The notes under the pieces are model-generated. The model was not told where the DNA came from. It was given only the letters and a program-made list of their open reading frames with translations, and made no database searches. DNA of 32,802 nucleotides, from positions 1 through 32,802 of IMG/VR virus record IMGVR_UViG_3300011114_000947; one strand, written 5' to 3'. The DNA comes from a virus. This document shows positions 21,635 to 30,208 of this stretch, in pieces. The translations under genes were made by a program, and so were the position numbers. Position 1 is the stretch's first letter, and every line of letters begins with the position of its first letter.

Positions 21635-22956
21635 TGCTGCGCGTCCTCGCCACGCTGCGCGACCGGCAGCTGATGCTGTTCCAGGCCTCGCCGGCGCTGG
21701 TGGGGTTCATGCGTTCGAGCTCGAGGCGGCAGCTGGTGCGCGCCGCCAACCGCGTTGGCAAAACCAAACACGCCGCTGCCAAACTTGCGCGCCTTATGCT
21801 CGACAAGCCCGGCGGTCGATATCGCGCCGTCGCCGTTAACTACCAGCAGAGCATCGCCGTCGTCGGGCAGTACCTCTGCAACTTTCTGCCTGCCGACCAA
21901 CTTGCGCCTAACTGTCGATTCAGTTTGGAGAACGGTTGGACGCATCAGTTGATCGTGCTGCGCAACGGCACGACGTGTGAGATCCGCAGCTGCGAACAGG
22001 CGGCGATCTCCCATGCGGGTAGCGACCTCGACGGCGTGTGGCTCGATGAGGTACCCCCCAGCTTTATTCTCCAAGAGAACCTGTACCGCGTCAAAGCGCG
22101 CGACGGTTGGGTCTGGATCACGGCTACGCCCATCGGTCGCCCGGTCGAGTACCTCCGCAAGGTCATTGCCGACGAAGACACCACCTGGGTGGAACACGTC
22201 GCACCGTTGAGCGCGGCCAACTGCCCGTGGTACTCCGAGGCGCAGGTCGAAGCGTGGATCACGGAGGCGCGGTTGTTCCCCGACTCGTACGAGCAGCGGA
22301 TCAACGGCGCTTGGGAAGGCACCACCAGCGAGCGGACGTTCAGCGGGTTCGACAGCACTTGTCTGATCAATGCCGATCACCCACTACCCAAAGCGTGCCG
22401 CATCGGCGTAGGCCTCGACCACGGGGAGCACGCGGGCAGTCAAGTCGCCGTGTTAATCGCGTGGAACAGCGACGGCGTGTGGGCGCTCGATGAGGAGGTC
22501 TCGACCAAAGCCACGACGCCTGCGGACGATGCCAAAGCGGTGCGGCGGATGTTGTTGCGGAATGGCATGGACATCCACCAAGTCGACGTTTGGATCGGCG
22601 ACATCAACTCGGCGGGCAAAGCGCAGGCGGGTTTCCGGGTCAACGACGTCCTCGCGTACGAGCTCGCGAAGGACGCCGGCCACCATCGGCAAGGCTTTAC
22701 CATCGGGACGCCAGTCAAGGGCAAGGGCAGCGTAGACTACGGCGAGAAGCTGCTCAACTCTGCTTTCCTGTTACACAAGCTATGGATCGCCCCTCGATGT
22801 GTTGCGATCATCAAAGGGCTCAAGCATAGCAAAGGCGCAAAGTCCGATGAGGACCTCAAACACGCGCTCGACGCTCTGCGGTATATCGCCTATGCCCCCC
22901 TCTCTGCTATGACGGGTCAACGCAACGCCGCAACCCGCTATCAACTGTCACTTTAG
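21631..22956 (+). CDS. terL: terminase large subunit
   Basis: A 441-residue packaging motor with ATPase and nuclease domains. Walker A is NRVGKT (40-45, Lys44), Walker B is GVWLDE with Asp139 and Glu140, and ITATPIG is the coupling motif. The RNase H-like nuclease acids are Asp263 (VGLDHGE), Asp324 (GDINS) and Asp414 (HALDALRY). It pumps DNA into the prohead and cuts the concatemer. The circularly permuted look of the contig would fit headful packaging, but the TerL class was not determined. Confidence 0.95.
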   Translation: MMLRVLATLRDRQLMLFQASPALVGFMRSSSRRQLVRAANRVGKTKHAAAKLARLMLDKPGGRYRAVAVNYQQSIAVVGQYLCNFLPADQLAPNCRFSLENGWTHQLIVLRNGTTCEIRSCEQAAISHAGSDLDGVWLDEVPPSFILQENLYRVKARDGWVWITATPIGRPVEYLRKVIADEDTTWVEHVAPLSAANCPWYSEAQVEAWITEARLFPDSYEQRINGAWEGTTSERTFSGFDSTCLINADHPLPKACRIGVGLDHGEHAGSQVAVLIAWNSDGVWALDEEVSTKATTPADDAKAVRRMLLRNGMDIHQVDVWIGDINSAGKAQAGFRVNDVLAYELAKDAGHHRQGFTIGTPVKGKGSVDYGEKLLNSAFLLHKLWIAPRCVAIIKGLKHSKGAKSDEDLKHALDALRYIAYAPLSAMTGQRNAATRYQLSL

Positions 22957-22964
22957 GAGCTACC

Positions 22965-24419
22965 ATGCTGCAACCTGAGAACCAGAACGACGCCGCCCGC
23001 TGGCAGCACACCCGCTTGCGGCGCAACATGCTCCAAGGGACGTGGGAGCAAGAGATCCAAGAGCGGATGCGGGAGCAGATGGGGCTCACCAACGTGGGCA
23101 ACTTGGGCCGCCCTTCGACGTCGGTCAACCTGCTCGAGAACACCACCGACCAGACGGCCATCATCTACGACGCCGCCCCGACCGTCACTAACCCCAGCTT
23201 CGATCCAGAGCAGGCCAAGTGCTGGTCGGACTGCGTGGAAGGCGCGCACCTTTGGGGCATCATGCAAGACGTGTGCGCCAAGACGGTTGGCCTGCGCGAG
23301 TGTTTCCTGTGGGTGGTGCCGACCTCGAGCGGTATGCAGCTGGAGATCGTGACGCCCGATGAGATTGTGGTCACCAAGACGACGGGTGACGCTTCGACGC
23401 CGACGGCGCTGAGACGGGCGGTGACGTTTGCCGTTCGGAGCTCGCTCACCGGCAAGGTCGAGCACATCGACACATGGGAATGTTGGGATGTGTCGGATCC
23501 AGCAGCGCCGACGCACACCGTCATCGACGGCGAGGGCAACGACGTCACCGCCGACGTCTACCCCGATGACCAGGGCGTCTACTTGTACACCGATGAGCAG
23601 GGGCCCTACCTGCCCTGCGTGTTGTACCGCGCCCGATACACCGGCGATACATTCGACCCGTATTGGGGCTCTGGACTGGTACACGGCACGCTGGACATCG
23701 GCATTGCATGGACCGTGTGGTCCGTTTGCCTTCGGAACAACAGCTGGCCGCAGTGGTACCTCGTTGACGGTGTGGTCCCCGGGCAAAGCATCGGCGATAC
23801 CCCCAACATCCTCGACGGCGTCAACCCGCCGCCGGGGACTATCGAGCTCGCGCCCAACAGCATCATCCGCTTTAAATCCGAGGGCGGCCCGGGTAGCGCG
23901 AAGGTCGGCCAGCTCACGCCCTGCGATGCCAAGCTGATGGCCGAAGCCATCATGATAAAACAGAACACCATCCTCAACAACGTCGGCATCCACCCCGACG
24001 ACTTGAGCAACTCCGGCCAACCGCAATCGGGCGTTGCCATCCAGCTGAAGCGCAGCTTCTCGCGCAAGATCGCAACGGCGATGGTTCCGATGTTTCGCGA
24101 CGGCGACTCAAAGTTGTACGCCGTGATGGCGCGCACGCACAACGTGTTCTACGCCGACAGTGAGGCCGGCATCCCCTTGTTGCCGACGGAGGGCTGGCAG
24201 ATCCAGTACAACCTGCCCGAAATGAGCACCGATGAGTTCCTCGCCGACCTCGCCAAAGACGAAACGCTCATCGAGTTGGGCCTGCTGTCCAAAGTCGATG
24301 TCGCGATGAAGTTCTACTCGTTGACCGACCCCGCCGCCGCCGTGCGCAAGCTGCAAGAGGTCGCGCAGTACAATCTTATGTTCCCGTTTGTCCCCCCCGT
24401 CACCAAACCCAAGTTCTAA
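22965..24419 (+). CDS. portal protein
   Basis: A 484-residue protein directly after TerL, with TAGGAG before ATG 22965. It starts with a charged helical segment (MLQGTWEQEIQERMREQMG), has a central region with HGTLDIGIAWTVW, and a C-terminal helical part (LGLLSKVDVAMKFYS, AAVRKLQEVAQYNLM). Length, order and build match phage portals, the dodecameric ring at one vertex through which DNA enters. No fused domains are seen. Confidence 0.85.
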   Translation: MLQPENQNDAARWQHTRLRRNMLQGTWEQEIQERMREQMGLTNVGNLGRPSTSVNLLENTTDQTAIIYDAAPTVTNPSFDPEQAKCWSDCVEGAHLWGIMQDVCAKTVGLRECFLWVVPTSSGMQLEIVTPDEIVVTKTTGDASTPTALRRAVTFAVRSSLTGKVEHIDTWECWDVSDPAAPTHTVIDGEGNDVTADVYPDDQGVYLYTDEQGPYLPCVLYRARYTGDTFDPYWGSGLVHGTLDIGIAWTVWSVCLRNNSWPQWYLVDGVVPGQSIGDTPNILDGVNPPPGTIELAPNSIIRFKSEGGPGSAKVGQLTPCDAKLMAEAIMIKQNTILNNVGIHPDDLSNSGQPQSGVAIQLKRSFSRKIATAMVPMFRDGDSKLYAVMARTHNVFYADSEAGIPLLPTEGWQIQYNLPEMSTDEFLADLAKDETLIELGLLSKVDVAMKFYSLTDPAAAVRKLQEVAQYNLMFPFVPPVTKPKF

Positions 24420-24431
24420 GGAGTCTCTACC

Positions 24432-25076
24432 ATGTCCGAGCCTAACGAAGCTGAAGCCCGCATCCAGCAACTGATCACCGAGCGCAACGCCGCACGGAGC
24501 GACCTGCAAGAGGCCCGCGCCGAGATCGCATCGCTCACCGAAGCCGGGGCCGCAACCAAGGGCGCGACGGAGTCTGCTGTCGCAGCTGCGCGTGCCGAAA
24601 TGCAGTCGCGCATCACCGAGCTGGAGTCCTCGCTCCGTCGCACCACCAACCGGTCGTTGTTGCTCGCGGACAAGATCCCGGAGGACGGCATGGACGACTT
24701 GTTGGAGTACCTGGACTACCAGTACTCCAAGCTCGAGGCCGGCGAAGGTGGTGCCAAACCGGAGTTCGCCGACTGGTACAAGACCGCACGACGCGAAAAC
24801 AAGGTGCTCCGCGCCGCGATGAAGCCCAGCGTAGCCGCTCGAGCAGCAGAGCCCGACAGCGAGGCCGAGACCGTCGAGGCCACGCCGACCAAAGCGGCAC
24901 CAACGGCACCGCCCGCAGCTCGCGCCGCCATCCCCGCCAAAGCCGCCGTGGTGCCGGTCAAGCCCGGTGACACCGGCAAGGAAATCGACATCAGCAAGCT
25001 CAAGCACGGCACAGCAGAATATGCAGCGGCCAAACAGCGGCTAAAGCAGATCGCCTTCCCTTCCGTGCGGCAGTAA
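24432..25076 (+). CDS. capsid scaffold protein (putative)
   Basis: A 214-residue protein with AAGGAG upstream. Residues about 5-85 are a charged coiled coil (EARIQQLITERNAARSDLQ). The middle is acidic, and residues 145-180 are Ala/Pro/Lys-rich and flexible. The end is short and basic (AKQRLKQIAFPSVRQ), as in scaffolds that dock to the capsid protein through a C-terminal helix. Position between portal and major capsid protein supports the call. No protease domain or separate protease gene is seen, so the capsid may mature without cleavage. Confidence 0.65.
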   Translation: MSEPNEAEARIQQLITERNAARSDLQEARAEIASLTEAGAATKGATESAVAAARAEMQSRITELESSLRRTTNRSLLLADKIPEDGMDDLLEYLDYQYSKLEAGEGGAKPEFADWYKTARRENKVLRAAMKPSVAARAAEPDSEAETVEATPTKAAPTAPPAARAAIPAKAAVVPVKPGDTGKEIDISKLKHGTAEYAAAKQRLKQIAFPSVRQ

Positions 25077-25080
25077 AAAG

Positions 25081-25094
25081 TAACTTATAAGTTA
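25081..25094. repeat. 14-base perfect palindrome in the capsid leader
   Basis: TAACTTATAAGTTA is perfectly self-complementary and AT-rich in a GC-rich genome. It lies just after the scaffold stop and upstream of the candidate capsid promoter. It may be an operator for a dimeric protein. It is followed by GCCCAGC/GCTGGGC arms (25098-25104 and 25115-25121), which form a second hairpin. Confidence 0.6.
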
Positions 25095-25107
25095 TGCGCC
25101 CAGCGGG

Positions 25108-25136
25108 TTGTCAAGCTGGGCCGCATCGCGTACCGT
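25108..25136 (+). promoter_or_regulatory. putative promoter before the capsid gene
   Basis: TTGTCA (25108-25113; 5 of 6) is followed after 17 bases by TACCGT (25131-25136), which keeps the important TA and final T. The 161-base gap before the capsid gene is by far the longest within the rightward block and otherwise holds only small hairpins (for example GGCAG-CGC-CTGCC at 25140-25152). An internal promoter would boost capsid protein. The weak -10 box keeps confidence low. Confidence 0.35.
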
Positions 25137-25237
25137 AAAGGCAGCGCCTGCCCCACGTCACGGGGCTCCGTTGAGCGGTCGCCCACGTTACGGGTCGGAG
25201 TTCCCCCCTAAACCCCTTGCTTTTTCGAGTGTGACCT

Positions 25238-26161
25238 ATGGCCGCAGATACCAATGCCTCTCTTGCTGGCGATCTTGGCATTACCGCATACCTCAACCTT
25301 CAGTTCTGGGATCTCCTCCATGAGACCCGCGACTTGAAGGACGTTTGCACCTACGTTCCGTTCACCGCCGGCGCGGGCTCTGCGACCCAGAAGCTGCGCT
25401 TCATTCAGCCCGTCGATCCGATGACGCAGCCCGGCGAGGCAACCGCGCCCAGCATCACCAACTGGACCACCGCCAACAAGACGATCACCGTCGCCAAATC
25501 GAACCTTTACCGCAGCGGTTCGGACCTCGCGTACATTACCGGCGTCATCCAAGCGGACAACCTGGTGACGAGCTTTCTCAAGTCCGTTGTGTACCATCGC
25601 TCCTCGCTGATCGCGGCGTTGGGTTCCGGATTCACCGCCAACACCGCCGTCGGCACCACCGGCGTCGCGCTTACCGTTGACACCGTCTACGCTGGGCTTT
25701 TCGCGCTCCGTAAGGCGCTGGTCGAAGGCAAGATCGACTTGGTCACCCACGCGACCGGCATCACCCAGTTCATGAGCTCGCTCCGTGGCGAGACCGCTAC
25801 CCCGTTGCAAATCGCTCCTGAGACCCAGGGCGCGCTTTCCAACGACGGTAGCGGCAACGTGCAGTTCGAGTGGATGGGCATCAAGTTCCGTTCGCACGCA
25901 AGCGTTCCCAAAATCAACGCCAACGCGGACTACTCGGGCTTCATGTCGGTCCCCCGCGCTATCGCCTTCACGGAAGCGCCGGTTGCCAACTTCCTGCGCC
26001 CGCAGGCCTTCAATCCGCAGACCGTGGCCGGCGAGACCGCGATCATCTGTCAGGATCTCAGCACTGAATCCGCCGGTGCGCGTTCCTACATCTGCCACTA
26101 CTACCCCGGTGTGGCTGAAATGGAAGACGCTCGCGGCGTGCAGCTCGTTTCGGCGGTCTGA
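25238..26161 (+). CDS. major capsid protein
   Basis: A 307-residue protein. ATG 25238 is the first possible start, because an in-frame TGA lies six bases upstream. The N-terminus MAADTNASLAGDLGITAYLN is followed by a capsid-like plan: an early helix (WDLLHETRDLKDV), a strand-loop region (KLRFIQPVDPMTQPGEA), a long helix (NLVTSFLKSVVYHRSSLIAAL), a central domain and final strands (AIAFTEAPVANF). It follows the scaffold gene and has its own leader and terminator, as usual for the most abundant virion protein; HK97 fold is expected. Oddly, no good Shine-Dalgarno precedes it. Confidence 0.85.
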   Translation: MAADTNASLAGDLGITAYLNLQFWDLLHETRDLKDVCTYVPFTAGAGSATQKLRFIQPVDPMTQPGEATAPSITNWTTANKTITVAKSNLYRSGSDLAYITGVIQADNLVTSFLKSVVYHRSSLIAALGSGFTANTAVGTTGVALTVDTVYAGLFALRKALVEGKIDLVTHATGITQFMSSLRGETATPLQIAPETQGALSNDGSGNVQFEWMGIKFRSHASVPKINANADYSGFMSVPRAIAFTEAPVANFLRPQAFNPQTVAGETAIICQDLSTESAGARSYICHYYPGVAEMEDARGVQLVSAV

Positions 26162-26173
26162 TCGCCCAACTGC

Positions 26174-26208
26174 GGGGGGCCCGGTCTCGGGCTCCCCGTC
26201 CCCTTTTT
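26174..26208 (+). terminator. intrinsic terminator after the capsid gene
   Basis: GGGGGGCCCG pairs with CGGGCTCCCC (10 bp, one G-T pair) around a GTCT loop, followed by GTCCCC and five T. The T run is set back by six bases, so the terminator is probably partial. It lets some transcription continue into the next genes and limits them relative to capsid protein. Confidence 0.75.
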
Positions 26209-26219
26209 AGGAGTCTCTA

Positions 26220-26915
26220 ATGGATCTTACTGCTAAGCAGTTTACGCCTCAGGCGTTCAGCGAGGTCTCTGAAACAAGAGACCGCCTACCCGTCCAAATG
26301 ATCAACAACAAGCACGAGTTGTTCCATAAACCTTTCGATTGGGAGGTGGTGGACGGTCGCTGGTTGCCGGTTTTGTCGGTGATGCCGTTTGTCGCATCGC
26401 TGAACAACTATGACATGGACGGGGTCAAAGACCCAGAAAACGTCCGCCAGATCTTCCGCAACAAGGGCTGCGCTTGCATCCCCAACGGCGATCAGCGCCT
26501 CGGAAAGTGGGCCAACTACATGGCAACAATCGATGCGTACAACCCCGATATGGGCAACAGCATCGGCAAGTTTTGGACTACGGTGTTTGATTCTCCGATC
26601 ATGGTGGCCGGTCGCGTCAAGTGGCAGCGCGACCAGCGCGCCTACGACCAGTTCCGGCAGCTGCTGGTAGACGTCGGCATCTGCACGCTCAACGCGACCA
26701 TCGCTGCAATGGTGATCGACCGCAAAGTCGAAGCGCTCACCTCGATGCATCAAATCCCGGTGACGTCGAAGAGCAAGCAGCTCGCGGTCGAGGCCCTCGA
26801 GCGCGACATTGCCGCTATGCGCGCATCCACTCAAGGCCTCGACCTTCCTGTGCCCGCTGCGCAGCCCAAGCGCCGCCGGTTCACCTCCACCCCCGCTACT
26901 GAGGATGACTCCTAA
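26220..26915 (+). CDS. virion protein of unknown function
   Basis: A 231-residue protein with AGGAG six bases before ATG. It begins with a disordered segment (MDLTAKQFTPQAFSEVSE), has a compact middle (WEVVDGRWLPVLSVMPFVASLNNYD) with several tryptophans, a helical region and a basic Pro-rich end (AAQPKRRRFTS). Its place after the capsid terminator and before the connector genes suggests a head or neck role. I recognise no family. Confidence 0.6.
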   Translation: MDLTAKQFTPQAFSEVSETRDRLPVQMINNKHELFHKPFDWEVVDGRWLPVLSVMPFVASLNNYDMDGVKDPENVRQIFRNKGCACIPNGDQRLGKWANYMATIDAYNPDMGNSIGKFWTTVFDSPIMVAGRVKWQRDQRAYDQFRQLLVDVGICTLNATIAAMVIDRKVEALTSMHQIPVTSKSKQLAVEALERDIAAMRASTQGLDLPVPAAQPKRRRFTSTPATEDDS

Positions 26916-27169
26916 TGCCCTACGATCCCGCCGCCATCGAAGCCCTGTGTACCGCTTGTGAGGCGTTCGTCGCTGCTTGCGACGATCCCGCGCTTGATCC
27001 TGCCATGATTGACCCTGCGCTCAAGGCACTCGAGGACAACATGATGGCCGTTCAAGGCGCAGCGGAAGATCCCGGCATGGATATGTCCAAGATGGACATG
27101 GCCGCAAAGACCCCCGAAGAAAAAGCCACGCTGAAAGCCAAGTTGGCTAAGGCGGCGTTCGGTGGCTAA
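26915..27169 (+). CDS. small acidic helical protein
   Basis: An 84-residue protein in TAATG overlap with the previous gene. Acidic and methionine-rich (GMDMSKMDMAAK), with a helical N-terminus (AIEALCTACEAFVAAC) holding three cysteines and a basic helical end (KATLKAKLAKAAFGG). Function unknown. Translation is coupled to both neighbours. Confidence 0.6.
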   Translation: MPYDPAAIEALCTACEAFVAACDDPALDPAMIDPALKALEDNMMAVQGAAEDPGMDMSKMDMAAKTPEEKATLKAKLAKAAFGG

Positions 27170-27344
27170 TGATCCGAATGTCCCCAACAAGGTTGTGGGC
27201 TTTGGGTACGGTGAACAACCCAATAGCCGCAAGGCGATGGACGCTGTCACCAAGGCGATGATTGAAGGCGGAGTCAAACCCGCCGACGCCGAACGCAAGG
27301 CGCGCCAGCTTGCGGTGGACTGGGATCGCAAAAACCAGCGATAG
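27162..27344 (+). CDS. small basic protein
   Basis: A 60-residue protein from GTG 27162, overlapping the previous stop by 8 bases. Sequence FGYGEQPNSRKAMDAVTKAM followed by a helix (DAERKARQLAVDWDRKNQR). Basic and mostly helical; could be a small head or DNA-associated protein. No family recognised. Confidence 0.55.
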   Translation: MANDPNVPNKVVGFGYGEQPNSRKAMDAVTKAMIEGGVKPADAERKARQLAVDWDRKNQR

Positions 27345-27383
27345 CCCGGAAGAGACTTTCAACCCCCCGTTTTAGGAGACATC

Positions 27384-27959
27384 ATGCCCGCATCCATCAA
27401 GAGCACCACCCCGTTTCAGTTCTACCGCCGCTTGGCACTGGCCGGTGACGGTATCGCCGTCCAGACGATCACCGCCGCGTTGACGCTGACCTCCTACTAC
27501 GAGGAGGTTGTCGCGCTCAACCCTAGCACCGCAACCCGTGTTGTGACGCTGGCGACTGCCGCCGCTGGTGCCAAAAAGGGCCAGTTCCACGTCATCTACA
27601 ACGCCGGCACTACCTATTCGCTGACCATCAACAAGCCGGCAGCGACCACGCTCTGCACGCTCGCGCCTGGGCAGTCGTGCATCGTGGTGTTCAGCGGTAC
27701 CGCTTGGACGCTCGCACTGGCCCCCGCTGGTAGCAGCTCGTTGCAGGGCGCGGCGGTGTTCAAGAGCACAGAACAGACCGGTACGGGTGCCCCGCAAACC
27801 GTCGCGCACGGCCTTGGAAGCACCCCCGCGCTGTTCTACGCCGTGCCGTCCAACTTGACCGGTGGCGCATACGTTGTATCGGCAGAAAGCGCCGACGCGA
27901 CCAACGTGACCTTGACGGTTACTTTGGGAGAAAAGTTCAAGATCGTGGCGTTCAAGTGA
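27384..27959 (+). CDS. beta-rich virion protein, decoration-like
   Basis: A 191-residue protein with TAGGAG and good spacing. Thr/Ala/Val-rich with alternating strands (VTLATAAAGAKKGQFHVIY, YSLTINKPA, CIVVFSGTAWTLAL). The second part contains QTVAHGLGSTPALFYAVPS, a strand-turn pattern seen in phage fibre and decoration domains. Its own strong ribosome site suggests many copies. It may decorate the capsid or form a head fibre; not proven. Confidence 0.5.
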   Translation: MPASIKSTTPFQFYRRLALAGDGIAVQTITAALTLTSYYEEVVALNPSTATRVVTLATAAAGAKKGQFHVIYNAGTTYSLTINKPAATTLCTLAPGQSCIVVFSGTAWTLALAPAGSSSLQGAAVFKSTEQTGTGAPQTVAHGLGSTPALFYAVPSNLTGGAYVVSAESADATNVTLTVTLGEKFKIVAFK

Positions 27960-28162
27960 TCACCATCGCACCCAAACGCAAAGTGGACGTGCTGCACCTC
28001 GTTGCGGTGATCGCCGGCGCTATCGCTGGCATTGCCGGCGGTCAGCAACTCGCGCCGGCAAGTGAGCCCTGCCCGGTTTGTCCGGTGTGCCCCATCTACG
28101 CGCCCCTCGAGGTCGCGCCGGTGGTTACGCCTGTCGTCACTCCCCCGGAACTGGTGCCCTAA
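27956..28162 (+). CDS. small membrane protein with CPVCPVC motif
   Basis: A 68-residue protein from GTG 27956 in a GTGA overlap. After a basic start (PKRKVD) one membrane segment (LVAVIAGAIAGIAGG) leads to EPCPVCPVCPIYAP and a Val/Pro-rich tail. The closely spaced cysteines outside or near the membrane are unusual for a gene among the connector genes. It may be a second lysis or envelope protein or a small structural lipid-facing piece. No lipobox fits. Confidence 0.55.
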   Translation: MITIAPKRKVDVLHLVAVIAGAIAGIAGGQQLAPASEPCPVCPVCPIYAPLEVAPVVTPVVTPPELVP

Positions 28163-28920
28163 TGCCGACCTACTCCGTAGACTCGCAGCTGCCGTCATTC
28201 TACGAGCGCGAATGCGCCTCGACGGTGACGCTGCCGGTCTACGCGGGTGGCTCGTCGCCGGCGGTCGCCACCAGCGGCACGTTTACGCTCTACGACATCA
28301 GCAAAAACACCATCGTGACGGGCGCGGTGACGTTTCCCGGGGGCATCGCGACCTACACCGTACCTGCGGCCTCCCTGCCCGCCACGACGGCGCTGTCGGC
28401 GTTCTGGCAGGAGGAGTGGGTGTTAGTGTTTGGGGCGCACACCGAGACCTTCCGGCGCGATGCGTTCTTGTGTCTCCGGTTGCTGCACAACGTCGTCACC
28501 GAGACCATGTTGGTACGTCGAGTAAGCGATCTCGCGGCCATCCGGCCTCCGACGATCACCAGCTATGAACCGTACATCCAAGAGGCTTGGGGTATTGTTC
28601 AACGCACGTTGCTCCAAGACGGTCGCCGGCCCTATCTGGCAATGAACGACTACGCCTTCGCGGACTGGACCTGCGCGCTCACGCTCGAGCTCGCGTTCCG
28701 CGACTTTGCCACCTACAGTGGAGAGGGCCGGTTTAGCACGGAGGCGGAGAAATACCGCGCTGATGCGGACAAGGCGTTTGACCGACTGAAACTTGAATAC
28801 GACGTCGCAGAACAGAACGTGCGGACCAACGCGGCCTCGGGCCAGTCCGCTCAACCTGTGATCTACACCAACTATAGCCCCGCTTCCGCGTACCGGATGT
28901 GGGGCCCCAGGAGAGTCTGA
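28162..28920 (+). CDS. head-tail connector adaptor with N-terminal beta domain
   Basis: A 252-residue protein from the ATG that overlaps the previous stop (TAATG); a longer frame would only cover the membrane gene. Residues 1-110 are beta-rich (GTFTLYDISKNTIVTGAV). Residues from about 120 read VSDLAAIRPPTITSYEPYIQ, LLQDGRRPYLAM, then a charged helix (TEAEKYRADADKAFDRLKLE). The second half fits the helical gp6-like/gp15-like adaptors that bind under the portal. The joined beta domain is unusual. Family call is by pattern only. Confidence 0.55.
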   Translation: MPTYSVDSQLPSFYERECASTVTLPVYAGGSSPAVATSGTFTLYDISKNTIVTGAVTFPGGIATYTVPAASLPATTALSAFWQEEWVLVFGAHTETFRRDAFLCLRLLHNVVTETMLVRRVSDLAAIRPPTITSYEPYIQEAWGIVQRTLLQDGRRPYLAMNDYAFADWTCALTLELAFRDFATYSGEGRFSTEAEKYRADADKAFDRLKLEYDVAEQNVRTNAASGQSAQPVIYTNYSPASAYRMWGPRRV

Positions 28921-29318
28921 TGCCCTACGCCGCAACAGTTGTTGGACCTACGATCAATGTGATCAAAGGTCGTGCTCACTATCGTTGGACCATCGCCGAG
29001 ACCGGCGCAGCCCCGACCGACACCTTCACGATCACCGGTGCGCCGGCGATTGGTACCGTGATGCTGTACCGTGCCAACTTGACCGCCGGCACTGGGGCAA
29101 CCATCAATCCCCGCTTGGGCCGCACGGCAGCGTTCACCACGACTACCAACGACGTCATCGGAGTCAATGCGACCACCGCCGCATTGATCAACGACAGCAC
29201 GCCGTTGAAATATTCGGGACTCACCGCCGGAAATATCTATGGGCGCTCCCTGCCCAGCAATGCCGCAGCGGACCACGCGGTCTCCACCGAGATCGTAATC
29301 GTATCGGGTGTCGAATGA
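28920..29318 (+). CDS. small beta-rich virion protein
   Basis: A 132-residue protein from ATG 28920 (TGATG overlap); an earlier in-frame ATG lies inside the previous gene. Strand-rich with few charged residues (TDTFTITGAPAIGTVMLY, TAAFTTTTNDVIGV). Probably a beta-sandwich head, neck or fibre protein. It overlaps the glycine-rich gene by 4 bases, which suggests joint function. Confidence 0.5.
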   Translation: MPYAATVVGPTINVIKGRAHYRWTIAETGAAPTDTFTITGAPAIGTVMLYRANLTAGTGATINPRLGRTAAFTTTTNDVIGVNATTAALINDSTPLKYSGLTAGNIYGRSLPSNAAADHAVSTEIVIVSGVE

Positions 29319-30208
29319 GTTGGTCACAAACCACCAGCGCGTCTACCGGCGCGGCGCTCCCCACCAACTTTATGGCCGCGCAGTACGGGACTGGAGCCAT
29401 GGGTGATCTGGTCGTTGCTACGGGCACGTCACCCACGTTGAGCAAGGACTCCTACTACCAGAACGTGACAGTCCAAGGAACCGGCCAACTAAAAGTCAAC
29501 GGCTGGCGGCTGTTTGTTGCGGGCACGCTGACGATCTCCAGCGCGGGTAGCGTCAACGACGACGGCGTGACCTCGACTGGATCCAGCGGCGGTACTGCGC
29601 TTGTTGCTCGTGGCTCGCTTGGTGGTGCAAGTGGAGCGGGCGGAAACGGAAGCAGCGCGCTTGGCAACGGCGCGGCGGGCGGCGGCGTTACGATCTCCAG
29701 CATGAACAACTCAGGCGGGTTTGCCAGCGGAGGCGCTGGTGGAGCTGCTTCCGGTGGCGCGCAAGTGGGCGGCGCGGCTGGAGCTGCTACCGGCGGCACC
29801 ACGCTTCAGTCAATCTGGGGCTCGTTTGACAACGGGCGTTTGAATACTGCGGTAACGTTTACCGGCGGCGGCGGCGGCGGCGCGGGATCCAATTCAACGG
29901 TCACTACGGCGACATCGGGCGGCGGCGGCGGCGGCGCAGGCGGCGTTTGGATTGCAGCGCGGGCAATCACCAACTCGGGCCGGATCTCTGCCAACGGTGG
30001 CGCGGGCGCAGCTGCGGCGGGTACTGGCAACTCCTCGGGCGGCGGCGGCGGTGGCGGCGGGTTTGTGACCGTGATCACGGACACGCTTGTGGCCAACGTC
30101 GGAACGGTCCAAGCTCTCGGTGGCGCGGGCGGCGCGGCTATCGGCACCTCACTCCCCGGCGTGGCTGGCACGGCTGGCCCGACCTGCATCATCGGCATGA
30201 ACGGATGA
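29315..30208 (+). CDS. polyglycine-rich fibre or adhesin-like protein
   Basis: A 297-residue protein from the ATG at 29315 (ATGA overlap). After 100 ordinary residues the sequence turns into Gly/Ala/Ser repeats with several runs of five to eight glycines (for example TFTGGGGGGAGSNS and SSGGGGGGGGFVTV), separated by short hydrophobic strands (GVWIAARAI). Ordered glycine-rich motifs of this kind form polyglycine II bundles in T-even gp38-type adhesins. That would make it a fibre tip or virion adhesin, although here it lies among connector genes. Low-complexity DNA is a likely source of length variants. Confidence 0.6.
   Translation: MSWSQTTSASTGAALPTNFMAAQYGTGAMGDLVVATGTSPTLSKDSYYQNVTVQGTGQLKVNGWRLFVAGTLTISSAGSVNDDGVTSTGSSGGTALVARGSLGGASGAGGNGSSALGNGAAGGGVTISSMNNSGGFASGGAGGAASGGAQVGGAAGAATGGTTLQSIWGSFDNGRLNTAVTFTGGGGGGAGSNSTVTTATSGGGGGGAGGVWIAARAITNSGRISANGGAGAAAAGTGNSSGGGGGGGGFVTVITDTLVANVGTVQALGGAGGAAIGTSLPGVAGTAGPTCIIGMNG

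Noticed and set aside
28985-29314. N-terminal 110 codons of the long frame ending at 30208
   Set aside because: They lie out of frame over the small beta-rich gene, are His/Arg-rich nonsense, and a coupled ATG at 29315 begins the real protein.
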